Shown: positions 44,981 through 57,954 of the stretch, piece by piece
Layout: the number at the start of each line of letters is the position of its first letter
Position numbering within the stretch: position 1 is the stretch's first letter
Assembly: GCA_963693365.1 (NCBI GenBank)
Contig: CAVNZM010000013.1
Span: forward strand, 2,480,001-2,544,000
Reading direction: 5' to 3'
Source: Amoebidium appalachense
Lineage: Eukaryota; Ichthyosporea
Length of the DNA stretch: 64,000 nucleotides
Notes under the pieces: model-generated
Database searches by the model: none
Told to the model about the DNA's origin: nothing
The model's input: only the letters and a program-made list of their open reading frames with translations
Program-made: the position numbers and the translations under genes

Positions 44981-46983
44981 GTACTGTGTGCACAACCCTG
45001 CCTTGCAAGCACCGTTCGCAATGGACCTTTGAGCACTGTAAAATTATTGGTACTGTGTTTGCCACTCTTTGTAACTGGAACTATGGATGAAGTTAGTGCT
45101 TTGTTCTTTTGGCACTGTGTGCGAACTGTATGGACACTTTGAATTGTACCGTATGCATGGCTCCCTCGAGTGGAATCAGTTTGTATGTAAAGCTACATGA
45201 GCTTCTACTGGTGAAATGATAAGCTAGGGTATTCATTAGTAACGCTCCTTCGGGGGCTCTGTGCGCGGCTCCAATCACACATCATAGGTACCATAATCAC
45301 TGTGTGCACAGCGCACGCATAGAAAGCATATTGGGTATTGTATGCAGAGCCATAGCACTGATATGGGTGGCCCTAACATGGATAGCTGCTAGAGCCCTGC
45401 GGTGGTACTGGGTGCATACCCAGTGGCAATAGCTAAAATATAGGCGGGCTTTCCAACTTACCGGGTGTAGATCATGAAGAATATTTACACATGCTTAACC
45501 AGGACTGCACGCGATCAAAAAGGTTTGTAAGGCTCTGTTACAGTACTGACGGTATAATCCTGGGCCCGGGCCCAACTATGTACTCTAAATATTTCCTGAT
45601 GTTTCCCGGATCCTGCAACGTTCATGATCATATGATCGATCTCGATGCTGATTCGGAACCACACGTTGTGGACGACGTCGTGTTTTGGCCTGTATGCGAG
45701 CATACGAGGAAAAAAAAAGATTTCCCGTCACGATAACATAGCTAATAATCCCTACTTTTTTGTTTGTTTTAAGTGCTGCCGTGTTCAATAAAGCATCGGT
45801 GACACTTGACAAAGGGAAACACACGTCTTTTGAAACACGTGTTACCCATGCTGCAACATGACTGCGAGAATTGGCCGCGGAACTAAGAAACAAAGCAAGC
45901 TAAGTTCGTGTCACAGCTCGGAGTGAGCTCGAGGAGCCTCGCTTGTTTATTTTCTCACTTTTGAGTTCAACACACAATCTCCACCGTAAAACGTGTGTAC
46001 CGTTGAACATAGAGAACATGCCCGGATCCGGATCCACTGAGATTGAATGTCATGATCGGGGGGTGGTGAATCTTGAAATCTTGTCGAGCGCGGCAAAAAT
46101 AGGCTGTGATGGCCAAGACTTGGCCATGGCGTTAATCGTCTTTCTATATAATATTATTATGTATGACCATGTTCGTGCTTGCTTTCCGATTAACAGTTGT
46201 ATTAAGTCTTAGGTCTTATTAAGCGTGCTTTCACGTGCCATATTTCCTTTAACGCAACACTTAACAGCTTTGCGGAAATGTCATGCATTATACTATGCAT
46301 GGCTGTTTGCTTTACTTCGCTCAACATTCATTCATTTTGATTCGCCACCAGCCACGTACCCATTGACGTCATCCAAAATACTCTGAGCCGGCCGGCCCGG
46401 CGTTGGCGCCGGCCGGTGGATCGCCGGGTGGACCTTATCTGGAGGCTTAACAAAACAGCATAATACATCATTCACGGCCATTACAAATATACAAATTTGA
46501 GTTAAATTTGGCAATAACTAGAGCAGGGCATTAGCCTTGTACGTTTGCATGAACATATGCATGGCTATGACCAGCAGCTCCGCAGCCGGTTGAGAAGGGC
46601 TTTCTATAGTGCAGTTTCCATTGCGTATATATCATACGATGGTGTTGGCGTAAACTTTCTGCTTTTTACATACCAGCTTTCGGAACGTCTGATTGGCTCG
46701 AATTCAAAAGGAACGTCACCACCGATGCGCGGCTCCTGAGGGTTTCCTCTTTGAACCTTAAATTTACGAGGTAGAATATCTTCATTGAACGCTAAATAAT
46801 AAATTCATGTTCAATGAATATGTAATAACTTTACTTTTTATAATAAAATTCCAAATATCAAGCCCATTTTTGTCTTTCAGCACTCACTCCACCACTCTTG
46901 CCCATTTTGGTGCGGAATCTGAACCGTTTCTTTGGCTTAGGATCACGCGCACCAGCTTTACACTTTGTGTTTTTGCCTGAAGC
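44981..46983. other. Repeat-poor spacer downstream of LMW-PTP
   Basis: A poly(A) signal AATAAA lies at 45787-45792. A 65-codon frame beginning at 46018 (MPGSGSTEIECHDRG) ends at 46212 and has no family I recognise; it may be chance. A CRE-like TGACGTCAT occurs at about 46364 and a GC-rich palindromic patch at about 46388-46418. No long homopolymers or microsatellites occur, in contrast to the flanking genes. Confidence 0.45.
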
Positions 46984-47961
46984 ATGCCGTTCAAAAGTTT
47001 TGAAGTCGCGGACATCCGACAAAGACGCGTTCGTGAGTTGGTGGGTAGGGGTGGTTTTTCTTTTTTTTTTTCTTTTCTCTCCTTTTTTTTTTAAGGCGGA
47101 GAGGGTTCAGCTTTTTATTATTAAGCTTTTGAAGCAGGTATTATTGATACGTGAATGCTTAATGTACCCATATTCTTGTATGTTCAGCGAAGAAGCCAAA
47201 AAAATTTGTCAGGTCGTTACTGTGGGCAAGCCGTTGACTCAACGGAAACCGTCTGAGTTCCCGGTGTCATTATTCTTTCTTCTCACCTCGACTTAAAACA
47301 GCAACATCCCCCGGAACTACATTATCTCGCAGTAAGCAACGCGGAGGCTACATACGGTTATGCAAGCAGCACTTCGCTTTTCGACGTATGCAATACCGTT
47401 TTTTCACGAAGATTCGTACTGGTTAACCTACCTTTATGTATCATAACGAAGCAGCGGGTTTTTTCCTTTTTTCTAGCATCACCAACACCTTTTTTTCTTG
47501 ATCATCTTTTTCCAAAATCTCCTTTTTTCCCTTCTTCCGTTCAATATTTCAGCCGCTGCAATATGGCAGAAGCGTGGTCCCTGTCGCCTCCTAACACAGT
47601 CGACGTCTCCTTCGAGCGGTTCATCCTCCGTGTTTCCTCAAGAAAGCTCAGAGTCCAACAACACCGCTCCCGGCTCCTGAATTCTGTTTTGATACAAAAC
47701 ATCCACGACAAGGCATTAGATGTGGTTACGCGTGCAAATACCACCAACGCATTATGCCGCGGCATCCAAAGGGACGGGTTGCGAAAGTCTCGTAGGAAAA
47801 TTCCGCGAGCTAGTCTACGAAAACCAAACACGGAAATGAGCATGTGGGACGTTGTCGAAGAGGAAGATAGATTAAAGAGGCAACGGGAGGAAGACCGCAT
47901 GTGCGGCAATAGGAAAAAGACTCGATGTGATAGCGATAGCTACGAAAAATCCGAATCATGA
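46984..47961 (+). CDS. Candidate SERTA-domain-like nuclear protein, three exons
   Basis: Proposed exons are 46984-47032 (donor GTGAGT), 47188-47212 and 47553-47961, giving 160 codons in consistent phase. The last exon alone is an ATG frame of 132 codons (47563). Residues about 16-52 of that frame (FERFILRVSSRKL through LLNSVLIQNI) resemble the SERTA pattern VLNISLLKL ... LRRSVLIANTLRRI, found in cell-cycle and transcription co-regulators. Basic clusters (PKKPKK, RKSRRKIPR, RKKTR) suggest nuclear location. Two further exon-like pieces follow in another frame: 47966-48037 (MGIITPSPSPPKE, donor GTAATC) and 48509-48622 (acidic, ending LLKQTTAM). They may be the true C-terminus if a splice or a frame error is missed. 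The donor after 47212 is weak. Confidence 0.4.
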
Positions 47962-48622
47962 GACCATGGGAATAATCACACCCTCTCCGTCGCCACCGAA
48001 AGAAACGGCTGATGATGCTGACTTTGCCATGGAAGAGGTAATCCTCCATTCCCTCTCTCCCTTCGGCTGAACTGTTGTAATTGCAAACTGTACTGTGTTG
48101 TTGTTATTTACTTGGTCTCTTTTGCACTCCTCATCACTCACCACATATAGCTATGTTTTTGACCGTTCGCACCATATCACTTTTGTGGGGTGGGGTGGGG
48201 AAAAAGTAGGGGGGTGGGGAGGGGGAGGAGATGATCGACTTACCGAGAGGGTGGATTGGACAGTTTGCACGACACAACGTTATTGTTGTCTTGTTCACAA
48301 CTCTTGTGCATGCCTTGTATAGTGCTGTTTGACTTCGTGTCTTTTTTGTTTTGAGACATTTCGAAACTCTTTTTCAGCCAGCTTTTGTGTGTGCCGCTTC
48401 GACACTTTTTGACTACTCAATCTTTTCGGCTTTTTCTCTTTGAGGCATCCGTTTCGAGGCCTCCCGATTCTATGGCATTAACTGTCTGTTCTTTTTCTTT
48501 TTTTGCAGGACCAAGTGGTCGAAAGCTGCGGTGATGCTTCAAGGGCAGAGGAAGAAGACTTTTTGGCTTCATCTTCCATCATGGGCATTGCCTACCTGCT
48601 GAAGCAGACCACCGCCATGTGA

Positions 48623-50141
48623 ATGAAACATTTCTACAAAAGACAAGCTAAGTGTAGATTTTTTTTAAAGATCTTAGAACGAATACTGTCTACATCGTAA
48701 TAGAATCCGGTGTTGCCGCGTTAGGTATACCACCTTATTACTGTTAACTTAGGACCACGGGGAAAATCAGTCGAGGTTTTTCTGCCCATGATTTGCTTTG
48801 CGGCAAGAAAACCATAAAAACGAAGATGAGCCAAGTTGAAGTTGTTAGAATGAGGTTATAGTAGAGCGCGTACCTGTTGCACGCGGGCGTGCGGTACCTG
48901 CATGCTAAGTGTTACTGTGGGTGGTCTGCAAAATGGCAAGCCCTTCCCCCTGCACGATAGCGTCTTCAGGTGCCTGGTGCACGTGCCCCGTATATATTGA
49001 GAGGGCTGCCACGCGGTGCCAGAAGAGCACTTAGAAAAACAAATGAAATATCGAGTTGAAATACACGATTTGAAGTGGTGCAGTTGTTGGTCCATGAGAG
49101 ATCCACCCCACCACACGCCAAGTTCGCCCTCATTAAGCCATAACGTACCTGTGTTTGCAGTTGTGTGTGCGAGTGTTTCCAACTGTTGGGCAGTTTATTA
49201 AATCGGTGGGGCCGGCCAAGACGGCAACCAGATGGTGCTGTTGGGTTCTTACTGCACAATCCATGTTCAATGATTCATGACTGAACAAGAAGTAACAGTA
49301 GACACGAACGGGTGCAGTATAAACATGGCCATGGTTTATTTGTTATGATCTAAGGCCACAAGCTAACAGCGGCTGGACGACGTCGTGTACTGAGCTGGAG
49401 ACGGGAATAGGTGTACATCACCGCGGTATTTTATAATGTATACAACATACAACCGTCATATGTGCTTCGCAATTCTCACTAAAAACATGCAATTAAACCT
49501 CTTTGCAACCATTTAAAATCATGTATGTATGTATGTACTGTTCCTGCACCATCCTGCATGCCTAGGTACACCGGCGTACAAAAAAAAAAAAACGTCTATT
49601 CTCATATGCACGGGGAAAACCAGCGCCAAAGTGCATGCACAATATATGTATGTATGTACGGTACTGTTCCTGCATCATCCTGCATGCCTAGGTACACCGG
49701 CGTACAAAAAAAAAAAAAAACGTCTATTCACATATGCACGGGGGAAAACCAGCGCCAAAGTGCATGCACATTATATGGGTGGCTACACGAGAAACACAGC
49801 GTGCAAATAAACACACTGTATGCAGCTCAAAAATGCACCACTGGGAGAATAAACACCCAAGGCCTCCAACAAAGCCGCACACAAATTTTGACCTCACCAC
49901 ATCTATAGTAGGAGGAACCAAAAAATAGTACATAATCCGTACCCAAAATATAGACAGTGTAAACCATGTCAATAGCATAAATCTTAAACATATTGGATCG
50001 CCATACACCAGCTTTCCGCAATAAATATATGAAAATTTCATCGCACACTTGCCAACACGACGTCTTTGTAGGGCGGCACGAATTTCTTCTTCACACAAAT
50101 TCTCACAGCAAATTGTTTGCATTTCTGCACAGATGTTGCCT
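48623..50141. other. Spacer with a tandem duplication; no firm gene
   Basis: Sequence is ordinary and repeat-poor. A minus-strand frame at about 49182-48856 (with HLKTLSCRGKGLPFC) and another at 50122-49724 are open but unlike any family I know. A TATATA occurs at about 48992. Contains the 125-bp duplication listed separately. Confidence 0.4.
49522..49772 (+). repeat. 125-bp tandem duplication
   Basis: ATGTATGTATGTAC followed by TGTTCCTGCA-CATCCTGCAT, an A tract, CGTCTATTC-CATATGCACG and CCAGCGCCAAAGTGCATG occurs twice (about 49522-49645 and 49648-49772). There are only a few substitutions and a difference in A-tract length. Confidence 0.92.
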
Positions 50142-50594
50142 TTAGATAACCGCTATCACATCTATCGAAGCAAGCCCCCAATAGAGCACCAGGTTAGACA
50201 GGTTTGCAAAAACATGGAGACCCATGTGGTATTTCGACGACACGTCCAGCTTCTTCTGTTTGCCGTGCACCCTCGCGTTATAATAACATCCCAGGCCCAA
50301 AGACACAAGAGCTGCATACATCAACCCGGCGTATAACGGAAGGTGTAGGGACCAGAGCATGTGCGTAATCAGGCAGAAAAAAGCCACGGCCATGTCGATA
50401 CTTCTCCTCCAACCTACCACGGGATGTCTCCAGTAATTTATGGACGTGATGAGCATTAACCATCCAGAAATGACGAAAAATGTGTGGCCCAAGGTGAAGG
50501 CGTAGTAGACACTAACCCCAGCGAGAACTGAGGAGCGTAGGAGCCGTTGGGAGAACTCGGGCGGGAGGACTAGTTGAGTCATGTTTGCTTTCAA
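50142..50594 (-). CDS. Small multi-pass membrane protein, unknown family
   Basis: Single-exon frame of 150 codons. Hydropathy suggests four to five transmembrane segments (about residues 22-40, 42-55, 68-86, 88-102 and 125-145). Notable conserved-looking words are SINYWRHPVVGWRRSIDM (about 50-67) between the first helices and SKYHMGLHVFANLSNLVLYWG near the C-terminus, with His and Asn facing the membrane region. I have the impression that NYWR...WRR-D proteins occur in protists and large DNA viruses, but I cannot name a family or function. A second in-frame Met at codon 5 is also possible as the start. Composition is normal and free of repeats, so the frame is unlikely to be a by-product. Confidence 0.6.
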   Translation of the reverse strand: MKANMTQLVLPPEFSQRLLRSSVLAGVSVYYAFTLGHTFFVISGWLMLITSINYWRHPVVGWRRSIDMAVAFFCLITHMLWSLHLPLYAGLMYAALVSLGLGCYYNARVHGKQKKLDVSSKYHMGLHVFANLSNLVLYWGLASIDVIAVI

Positions 50595-51773
50595 ACGCTT
50601 AGAGCGGAATAGCAGGTAAAGGGATGGAAACTAATGCGTCACGATGGCAAAAAGTGTGAAGAGGCTATGTGGTGGAGTCTGGTTTGAAGATTTTCGCTTT
50701 GTGAAAAATGATCACATGAAGTGGCTACACATGCAAGCGGATCAAGGCTGTGGGCAAGAGACGCAAACAACGGGGTCCTCGTGATAGTTTAGGCCGATGC
50801 AAGTGTTAATACTATATACTATATTCAATTTCTGAATATGGTCTTTGTTGCGTATCGCTCTTAAGTGCCACGTAAGGTGCACAGTGAGTAAACCAATGTG
50901 TATGTCAACACACAAAAAAGCCTAACACGTACTGACGTGTTGCCGCACGTGTGACGTTATACATCTACTTGAGGCGAAAGGAGACACCGCCTCAGTAGGT
51001 GGTAGCAAAAAGCCGACTTGAACTGTCACAAACATTTTTGGAGCATTAAGTTTCCCTGTGAATGATACGTAGCCTAAACTGCCATAGCATCCTTTAATGT
51101 ATCTACATTGCAATCGCTTTGTATCACAACAACTCTTAATCAAACAGATAGATTCGTTAAATCTGGCGTACCATTCAAGGCCTCCTAAATAGCACACCAT
51201 TTAGGAGGCCTTGGTACCATTCGCTACTTGAATCTAAAAGAGCGATTGCAATTGTACAATCTTGGATTATGGCACACTTAGGAGCAATAGACTGTCTTGG
51301 GTCGCTGCTCTCTCAAGGTCACTGTGTTCACACCAACTTCGCAGTGATAGTGTGATGGTGTGTAGACAGTAATAGCATAGTACATGCTGTGATTTAATCA
51401 CTAGCAAACGCAGTTTTCTTTACTGGTGTGCTTTTTTGTCCTTTCTTTATGCTTGGTTCCTTGGGGCACCATATGTTTTTCTATTATTTATTCTCTTAAG
51501 TTTTGTTCAATCCAACTCGAAGTTATAGTCACATGTACGGGCACGCAAGGTTTTCTCATAGACAACAGTAGCACAGGACAAACACTTATCATTTTCTTTC
51601 TGAATCTATATGGTTGAACACAGACACTCTTCTTCTTCCTGGCTTTTCTTCTGGTTTACTTGTTTCGTTAACGCATTTTAATCTCCCTTACACCACCCGC
51701 ACGTTCCTGTACGCAGTGTACCCTGCCGTTAGTTAGTGTTTCTTCCCTGTGTTATTTTCCATTCTCAGAAAAC
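50595..51773. other. TFIIB upstream region
   Basis: Repeat-poor sequence. Near 51170-51212 an inverted repeat, GGCCTCCTAAATAGCACACC with its complement (AGGAGGCC side at about 51200), could form a hairpin. The TTCTCAG at about 51762-51768, just before AAAACATGAG, could be an acceptor for a 5' UTR exon. No other coding sequence is recognised. Confidence 0.4.
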
Positions 51774-52025
51774 ATGAGTCAGCCGGGAAACATCGTGTCC
51801 TCCTATAACCGCGAGGAGGACATGTGCCAAAATTGCAAGTTCCCGACGGAAATTGTGGAAGACTTTGCGGCAGGGGACCTCATATGCACTAACTGTGGCT
51901 TGGTGCTTTCTGAAAGGTGTGTGGAGCAGGTCAATGTTTTAATTTTTTACCTTGATAGTTGTTTGTTTTAGTTCCTTTCCCTTATCTCTTTCCCCCCCCC
52001 CCCCGTTCACTCACTCACTCACTCA

Positions 52026-52123
<98 letters not shown>

Positions 52124-52789
52124 CTTTCCCGACCTCCCTCTCTCTCGCTCCTACCCTCTGCCCTCTCCCCTCCTTTCCTCTCTCTGTCATCCTTCCTCTC
52201 TTCATCTCCCGGCCCTCCCTATCTCCCTTGCTCCCTCCTCCCTCTCGCTCTACCCTCCACACACTCGATTCCCTAGCCCCTCCGTGCCCCCCCCCCCCCT
52301 CCCCCCACCCCCTCCCCCACCCGCCACCCCCTTCTCCCCTCCTGGTTTGCCCACACATCCCTCCTCCCCCCTCTCCTCTTAATCCACCCCTCCTCTTCCC
52401 CATATAAGAACCCACACATAGCATCCCTCCCACGCCCACAAATACACACGCTCTCGGGGGAAAATTCTACAAGCCCAACCCAGCTGCGCTTATCTGCCTA
52501 CTTTTCCCCATTTTTAATCGGGGGTTTTTTTTTGGATTGCTGCTCGTTGAACAATCCTGGTCAAGATGGAGTTCATTTTGAGAGCCGCGAAAGCAAACTT
52601 CGGGCTGGGAACCACATTTTCTTCATGAATGTGTACTCCGTACTGCGTAGCACAATTCAACTCCCCCCTTCCCCCTCCCCTCGCCCCCCCTTTCCCAAAC
52701 ACACACACTCACTCACTCACTCACTCACTCACTCACTCACAAACACACACCTCGTCCCGACAACACACACCAACCCCACCATCCCCCCT

Positions 52790-52822
<33 letters not shown>

Positions 52823-52884
52823 TCCACACACACATACACACCGTCTCTCCTCCCCTCCCCCCTACCCCTCCCCCTCCCCCTTCC

Positions 52885-52924
<40 letters not shown>

Positions 52925-53529
52925 CACACACACACACACACAGGCTTGTCGATCTCTCCTCGGAATGGCGCACATTTTCCAACGACAATGCACCGACAAA
53001 GGACAAATCACGTGCCGGCCCAGCCGAAGATATGTTTGGGTCTTCGGGCCTCGGCCTGTCCACGTCGATTGTGGGTGCGGGGGATAGGGATGGCTCCAGT
53101 GCACTTGCCCGGCTGCAGAATAAGAGCACCATGCAGGCCGATGATAGGCAGCTGATGGATGCACAGAGGGTATGTGTGTGTGTGGGTGGGTGTATGTGTG
53201 TGTGTGTACGTATGGGTGTGTGTGTGTGTAAGTGGTGGTGGTGGTGGGGGAGGGGGGGGGGTGTGTGTGTGTGTGCGTGGGGAGGGGGGGGGGGTGTGTG
53301 GGTGGGGAGGGGGTGGAAGGGGGGAGGGGGGGGGGAGTTGGGGTATGTGTGGGTGTGCGGGGTGGGTGTGGGTGGGTTTGGGGGGGGGGGGGCTACGTGT
53401 GCATGGATTCCGTGCATGTGTGTATGTACTTATAAGTGCATGGGTGGATGGGTGGCTGTGTGTGGGTAATCACAGAGCGTATGTGTGTTTATTCACACGG
53501 GTGCTTTGTTGGGGTAGTGGGTGACAGGC

Positions 53530-53593
<64 letters not shown>

Positions 53594-53684
53594 GCTACAT
53601 GTATGTTTGCTGATGGGTCGGTCAGCCGGTGAGGGAACGGTTGTGTGTGTGTGCGATCGTGGTCATGGTGGTGGAGGGGGTGGA

Positions 53685-53721
<37 letters not shown>

Positions 53722-53747
53722 AGGTGGGGGCTTTCGGGCTTTTTGGT

Positions 53748-53782
<35 letters not shown>

Positions 53783-54084
53783 TGTGTGTGTGTTTTTTTT
53801 TGGGGGGGGGGGGGAAGGGGGGGGGGGGGGGGGGATAGAATGTGAAGTAGCAATGGATATAGGGGATAGACGCTGGTGGAGCAAGGAGGGGAAGAGGAGG
53901 GAGGGGGGGGGGAGGAGGGGGGCAGTGTGCCGTTCAAAGTGTTTGAATTTTTTTTTCCCACACATGCACACACACAAACTTGTTCAGTCACATCTGTGCA
54001 CACTCACCCACTCACACTAACATTTACATGAACACGACCTTCCCTTTCACAGCACTACCACCACCACCATCGACACTGTACATG

Positions 54085-54133
<49 letters not shown>

Positions 54134-54278
54134 TCCCATCCCCCTTCACACACACGAAATCTTTCCCCCCCCACACACCCACACCCACACACCCATTTAA
54201 ATACACCTACCCAAACCCCCCCCCCCCCCCAAAAAAAAAAAAAAAAAAAAAAACCCCCGCCCCCCTCCCACCCCCCCA

Positions 54279-54326
<48 letters not shown>

Positions 54327-54645
54327 ACACACACTAGGTTCTTAATCAGTTTGGTGAGCGCATGCAAGTCCCCGACGTCGTCGTGAAGATGGCCAAGGAC
54401 CTTTTCCACCGCGTTTTCATCGAAAAAAAGATCAAGGGGAGACCCCTGGAGTCTGTGTGTGCAGCCTGCCTGTACATTTCGTGCAAGGACAGGCGTGTGC
54501 CCCGCACCTACAACGAGGTGGTGAAACTGACCCACCAGCCCAAAAAGGAGGTAGCAAAGTGTTATAAAATCATTAGCGAGTATTGCCGGGCCACTGCCGG
54601 TGCAAACAACTACCAGACTGAAGGAGCACAGGTACTTGCCCCGAA

Positions 54646-54678
<33 letters not shown>

Positions 54679-55616
54679 TTCCCTCCTCTCCCGATAGCTC
54701 AATCGTTTCTTTTGGGGGGGGGGGGGGGGGGGGGGGGGGGTCAATTTTCTTTTCTCCATATGTGGCACCCTGTGCAGCATACCTGTATCCCGCCACCCCA
54801 CCCTTCCCCCCTTTGGGGGAAGAATGGGCCAACACTCACGAAGGGTGGCAGTCCGAGCCTGGGCAGTACCTTTCTGGACGTACTGAAGTGCGGTTGAAAA
54901 CTAGTTTTTGAGTCCGGTATTACTTCCTAATTTGGGTATAAATACTGATGTTAAATCTGTGTATTTTTTATAGCCGGTGGAGGCGTCGCAGTACCTCAGC
55001 CGGTTCAGCAGCCAGCTCAATCTGGACATGCGGACTCAAAATCTGGCAGAGCACGTGGCAAAGGCCGTCAAGGACCTGGGCATTGCTGGTAAAATTTAAT
55101 TTTTTAACGTTAAAACGTGAAACAAAGGGTGTTTTTTAGGGATAAATCTTGAAGATTCAGCTGTAGTAGAATGTGGGGGTTGTGTTGGATTCGCGTTGAA
55201 TGTGGGTGTGCGAGTGCTTTCATTGGATAGACAGGCTCTGAGGTTTGGGTTGGGTACTGGTGTTAGGTTGGTGGTGTGGGTGTTATGAAACGGTTTTTTT
55301 TTTTTTTGTTGTTGTTGTTGTTGTTTTTTTGTTGTTGTTTTTTTTTGTTTTTTTTTGTTTTGTTTTTTTTTTTTGGGGGGGGGGGGGAGGGGGGGGGCAC
55401 GTGAGTTGCTATTATGCATCCAACCCTTTATTTTTCTTTCACATATTTTGGTAGGGTTTTTTTTTTTTTTTTTTGGTGGGGGGGGGAGGGGGGGGGGGAC
55501 TAAGCGGCATATGCATGAGGGTTACGGACTCTCTGTGTGCGGATCATTCTTTGCTTGTCTGACGTTGGTGGTGTTGGCACTCTGTGCTTCTCCCCACACT
55601 CGTATCTCCCCTCCCC

Positions 55617-55654
<38 letters not shown>

Positions 55655-55820
55655 CGACTCCACCCAAACCCACACACACATACGCACACACACATTCACA
55701 CACACACGATCCCCACCACCATCTCACCCATCCACAACTTTCCCGTCTGTCTCTAGGTACGTAGGTACGTTTAGTTGTGTCGTGTTTGCATGAGCACTTT
55801 ACTGCTTTATTTCATGGGTG

Positions 55821-55853
<33 letters not shown>

Positions 55854-56118
55854 GGTTCAACCTCTTATGATACATCCCCCCCTCCCCCCCCCCCCCCCCC
55901 CCCCCCTCTCCTTCTCCGCCATCCTCCCCCCTCCACCCCACGTCCCTATCTCCGCCCTTCCCTTCTTTTTAAAACGCATGTGCTCACACACACTCAACCG
56001 CGCGTCCGCCCATACACAGACCCGTGCACACATACCCCCCAGACACACACATACACATTGCCCTCTCCCCTCCCCCCCAACCCCAGCTGCCCATACACAC
56101 GCACCCCCACAAACACAA

Positions 56119-56178
<60 letters not shown>

Positions 56179-56454
56179 GCACGCACGCACGCACACAAAT
56201 ACACACACACAAATACACACACACACACAGGCGGACGTGGCCCCACCACGATCGCAGCCGCTGCGCTTTTCTTTGCCAGCCAGCTTGCAGACCCATCCAT
56301 GCGCCGCTCCTTCAAGGAGGTTGGGGAGGTGGCAAGTGTCAGCGACACCACGATCAAGCAGGCATACAAAGTGCTGTATGGGGCAAGAGAGAGTCTGGTC
56401 ACCGATAGGAGCTTGCTGGGGGGTAGGTCACTCGATGAGCTGCCACCGAACTGA
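51774..56454 (+). CDS. GTF2B: Transcription initiation factor IIB (TFIIB)
   Basis: Five exons: 51774-51916, 52944-53169, 54338-54631, 54974-55088 and 56231-56454. They total 1,002 nt (333 codons plus stop; human TFIIB has 316) with consistent phases. The zinc ribbon is Cys18-x2-Cys21-x16-Cys38-x2-Cys41, all cysteine as in yeast, where animals have one His. The B-reader/linker follows with [11 protein letters not shown]. Two cyclin repeats are encoded by exon 3 ([27 protein letters not shown]) and exons 4-5 ([41 protein letters not shown]), and the protein ends SLDELPPN, like fungal TFIIB. It bridges TBP-bound promoter DNA and RNA polymerase II and helps set the start site. Introns are CT, GT, CA and G/C-run rich; introns 1, 2 and 4 end in CA repeats. 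Confidence 0.96.
51990..52943 (+). repeat. TFIIB intron 1: CT microsatellite and C/CA tracts
   Basis: Short (CACT)n, then about 95 nt of pure CT repeat (52022-52120), CT/C-rich sequence to about 52430, a second (CACT)n (about 52706-52740) and C runs precede a CA tract that ends at the exon 2 acceptor. The part at 52440-52660 is ordinary intron sequence. Confidence 0.85.
53170..54337 (+). repeat. TFIIB intron 2: GT/G first half, CA/C second half
   Basis: From the donor to about 53835 the strand is GT- and G-rich, including (GT)n at 53536-53592 and a T-GT-T-G compound tract at 53748-53812. From about 53957 to 54335 it is CA-, C- and C-then-A-rich, including (CA)n at 54083-54131 and 54312-54334. 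The two halves are complementary. Confidence 0.88.
55089..56230 (+). repeat. TFIIB intron 4: T/G tracts, C run and CA repeats
   Basis: T-rich tracts pass into G runs twice (55290-55397 and 55457-55499). A C run at about 55617-55653, a T tract (55823-55851), C-rich sequence, and CA/CGCA repeats (56119-56229) lead into exon 5. Confidence 0.85.
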
Positions 56455-57333
56455 GTGGGAGATGACCCGGCGGGGGGCCGGGGGGGGGGGGGGGGGGGGG
56501 GGCCTGTTTTGGGGGTGTAGTTGTGTTGGAGGCGCAATTCTTATACTTTCAAACTAGGAGGAAGGAGGGTGGTGTTTGGGTATGGCGGTTGGGGCGCTAA
56601 CTCTTTGAGCTTTTTCTCTTTTTTGGGGGGGGGGGGGGGGGGGAGGGGAGGGGGGGGGAGGGGAGGGGGGGGGGGGGGGGGGATAGCGGATAATTTGAGC
56701 TTCAGTGGACTATTGAAAGGAGTGTTTTTAAGTCTATACTGGATCGGCAAAGGGGGGGAGGGGGGGGGGGGGAGAGAGAGAGAGGTCCGGTTCTGCCCTT
56801 GCTTTGAGATTTCTTTTCGGATATTTGATTGTACGACATGCACCCAAGGTGTCTGTTAATATCGCTGCATGCAAAGGACACATACATGTGTGAAAGTGAT
56901 ATGTTTGATATTACTAATGTATTGGATATACTTGTAAAAGATGTGATGAGATATATCCCGTGCTAGCAATGTGCTATTTGGGTACGTAGCCTTCGTAGGA
57001 TGCTGAGCATACCCGCTTGTGGTCTGTTGGGAAAAAGCTCACCATAATAAAAACCAAGAAACCTACAGGCCAATAGGGTTACATGATGACGTTTTTTGCC
57101 AGCTCACCACAAGACTTACACCTTAACTTAGTCCTAATGCCACCACACACCATTATATGCCTGAGCTCAAGCGCATGCACGGACATACGCACACCTCATA
57201 CTAACACTTCCGCGCGCGCACACGCGTGCGCGCGCGCGCACGCACACACACATGCAAAAAAATGCATTTTAAGGTGTCACACTCTCTTCCTCTCCAGGAC
57301 ACACACACGCACGCACTTGCACAAGCACAAGCA

Positions 57334-57371
<38 letters not shown>

Positions 57372-57475
57372 CGGGCGCGTGCACACACACATGTACACGC
57401 ATACGCACACATACACACACAAACTTTTACACCTCTCACAGTGACTATGACAAATCACAAATCATCTCTGGATTA

Positions 57476-57521
<46 letters not shown>

Positions 57522-57920
57522 CCACAATTAAACAAAAATAAAAAATAATAAATCCACCACCACCAATATATGCGCTCTAGACCTTGTGTTGTCGGTTAAC
57601 TATGACTCTGCCGTTCGTACTCTATATTGCCTCGAGCTCTCGCTACACCCATTCCTCCTTTTTCCCCCGGGTTTCACTTCAAGAAAAACTTAAAGGGAGA
57701 AACAAAAGAAAAAGAAAGAAAAGGAGGGAAAGTGTGCAGAAGAAAAGAGTATCAAATGGAAGTCACCATGTGCAATGCGAGGGCTGCGCAAATTTAACTG
57801 ACGGTTTTTGATCAATTTATAGAGTCTTCGAGCAATACAACCCCCCCCCCCCCCTCCCCTCCCCCGCAAACACACCCAACACACCCACCCACGCCAACCA
57901 ACCCCCCCCCCTCCCGCCAG

Positions 57921-57954
<34 letters not shown>

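Noticed and set aside
45943-46212. Frame of 89 codons (65 from the internal Met at 46018)
   Set aside because: Kept only as a remark: no family, no splice partner, and frames of this length are expected by chance in repeat-poor DNA.
46865-47060. Basic minus-strand frame ending KSGGVSAERQKWA opposite the SERTA-like gene
   Set aside because: It has no acceptor on its 5' side and no family match. The plus strand has a consensus GTGAGT donor and pyrimidine tracts here, so the plus-strand model is preferred.
49724-50122. Minus-strand 132-codon frame and the 48856-49182 minus-strand frame
   Set aside because: The amino-acid pattern is unremarkable, the first frame overlaps a recent tandem duplication, and no splice or family evidence supports either.
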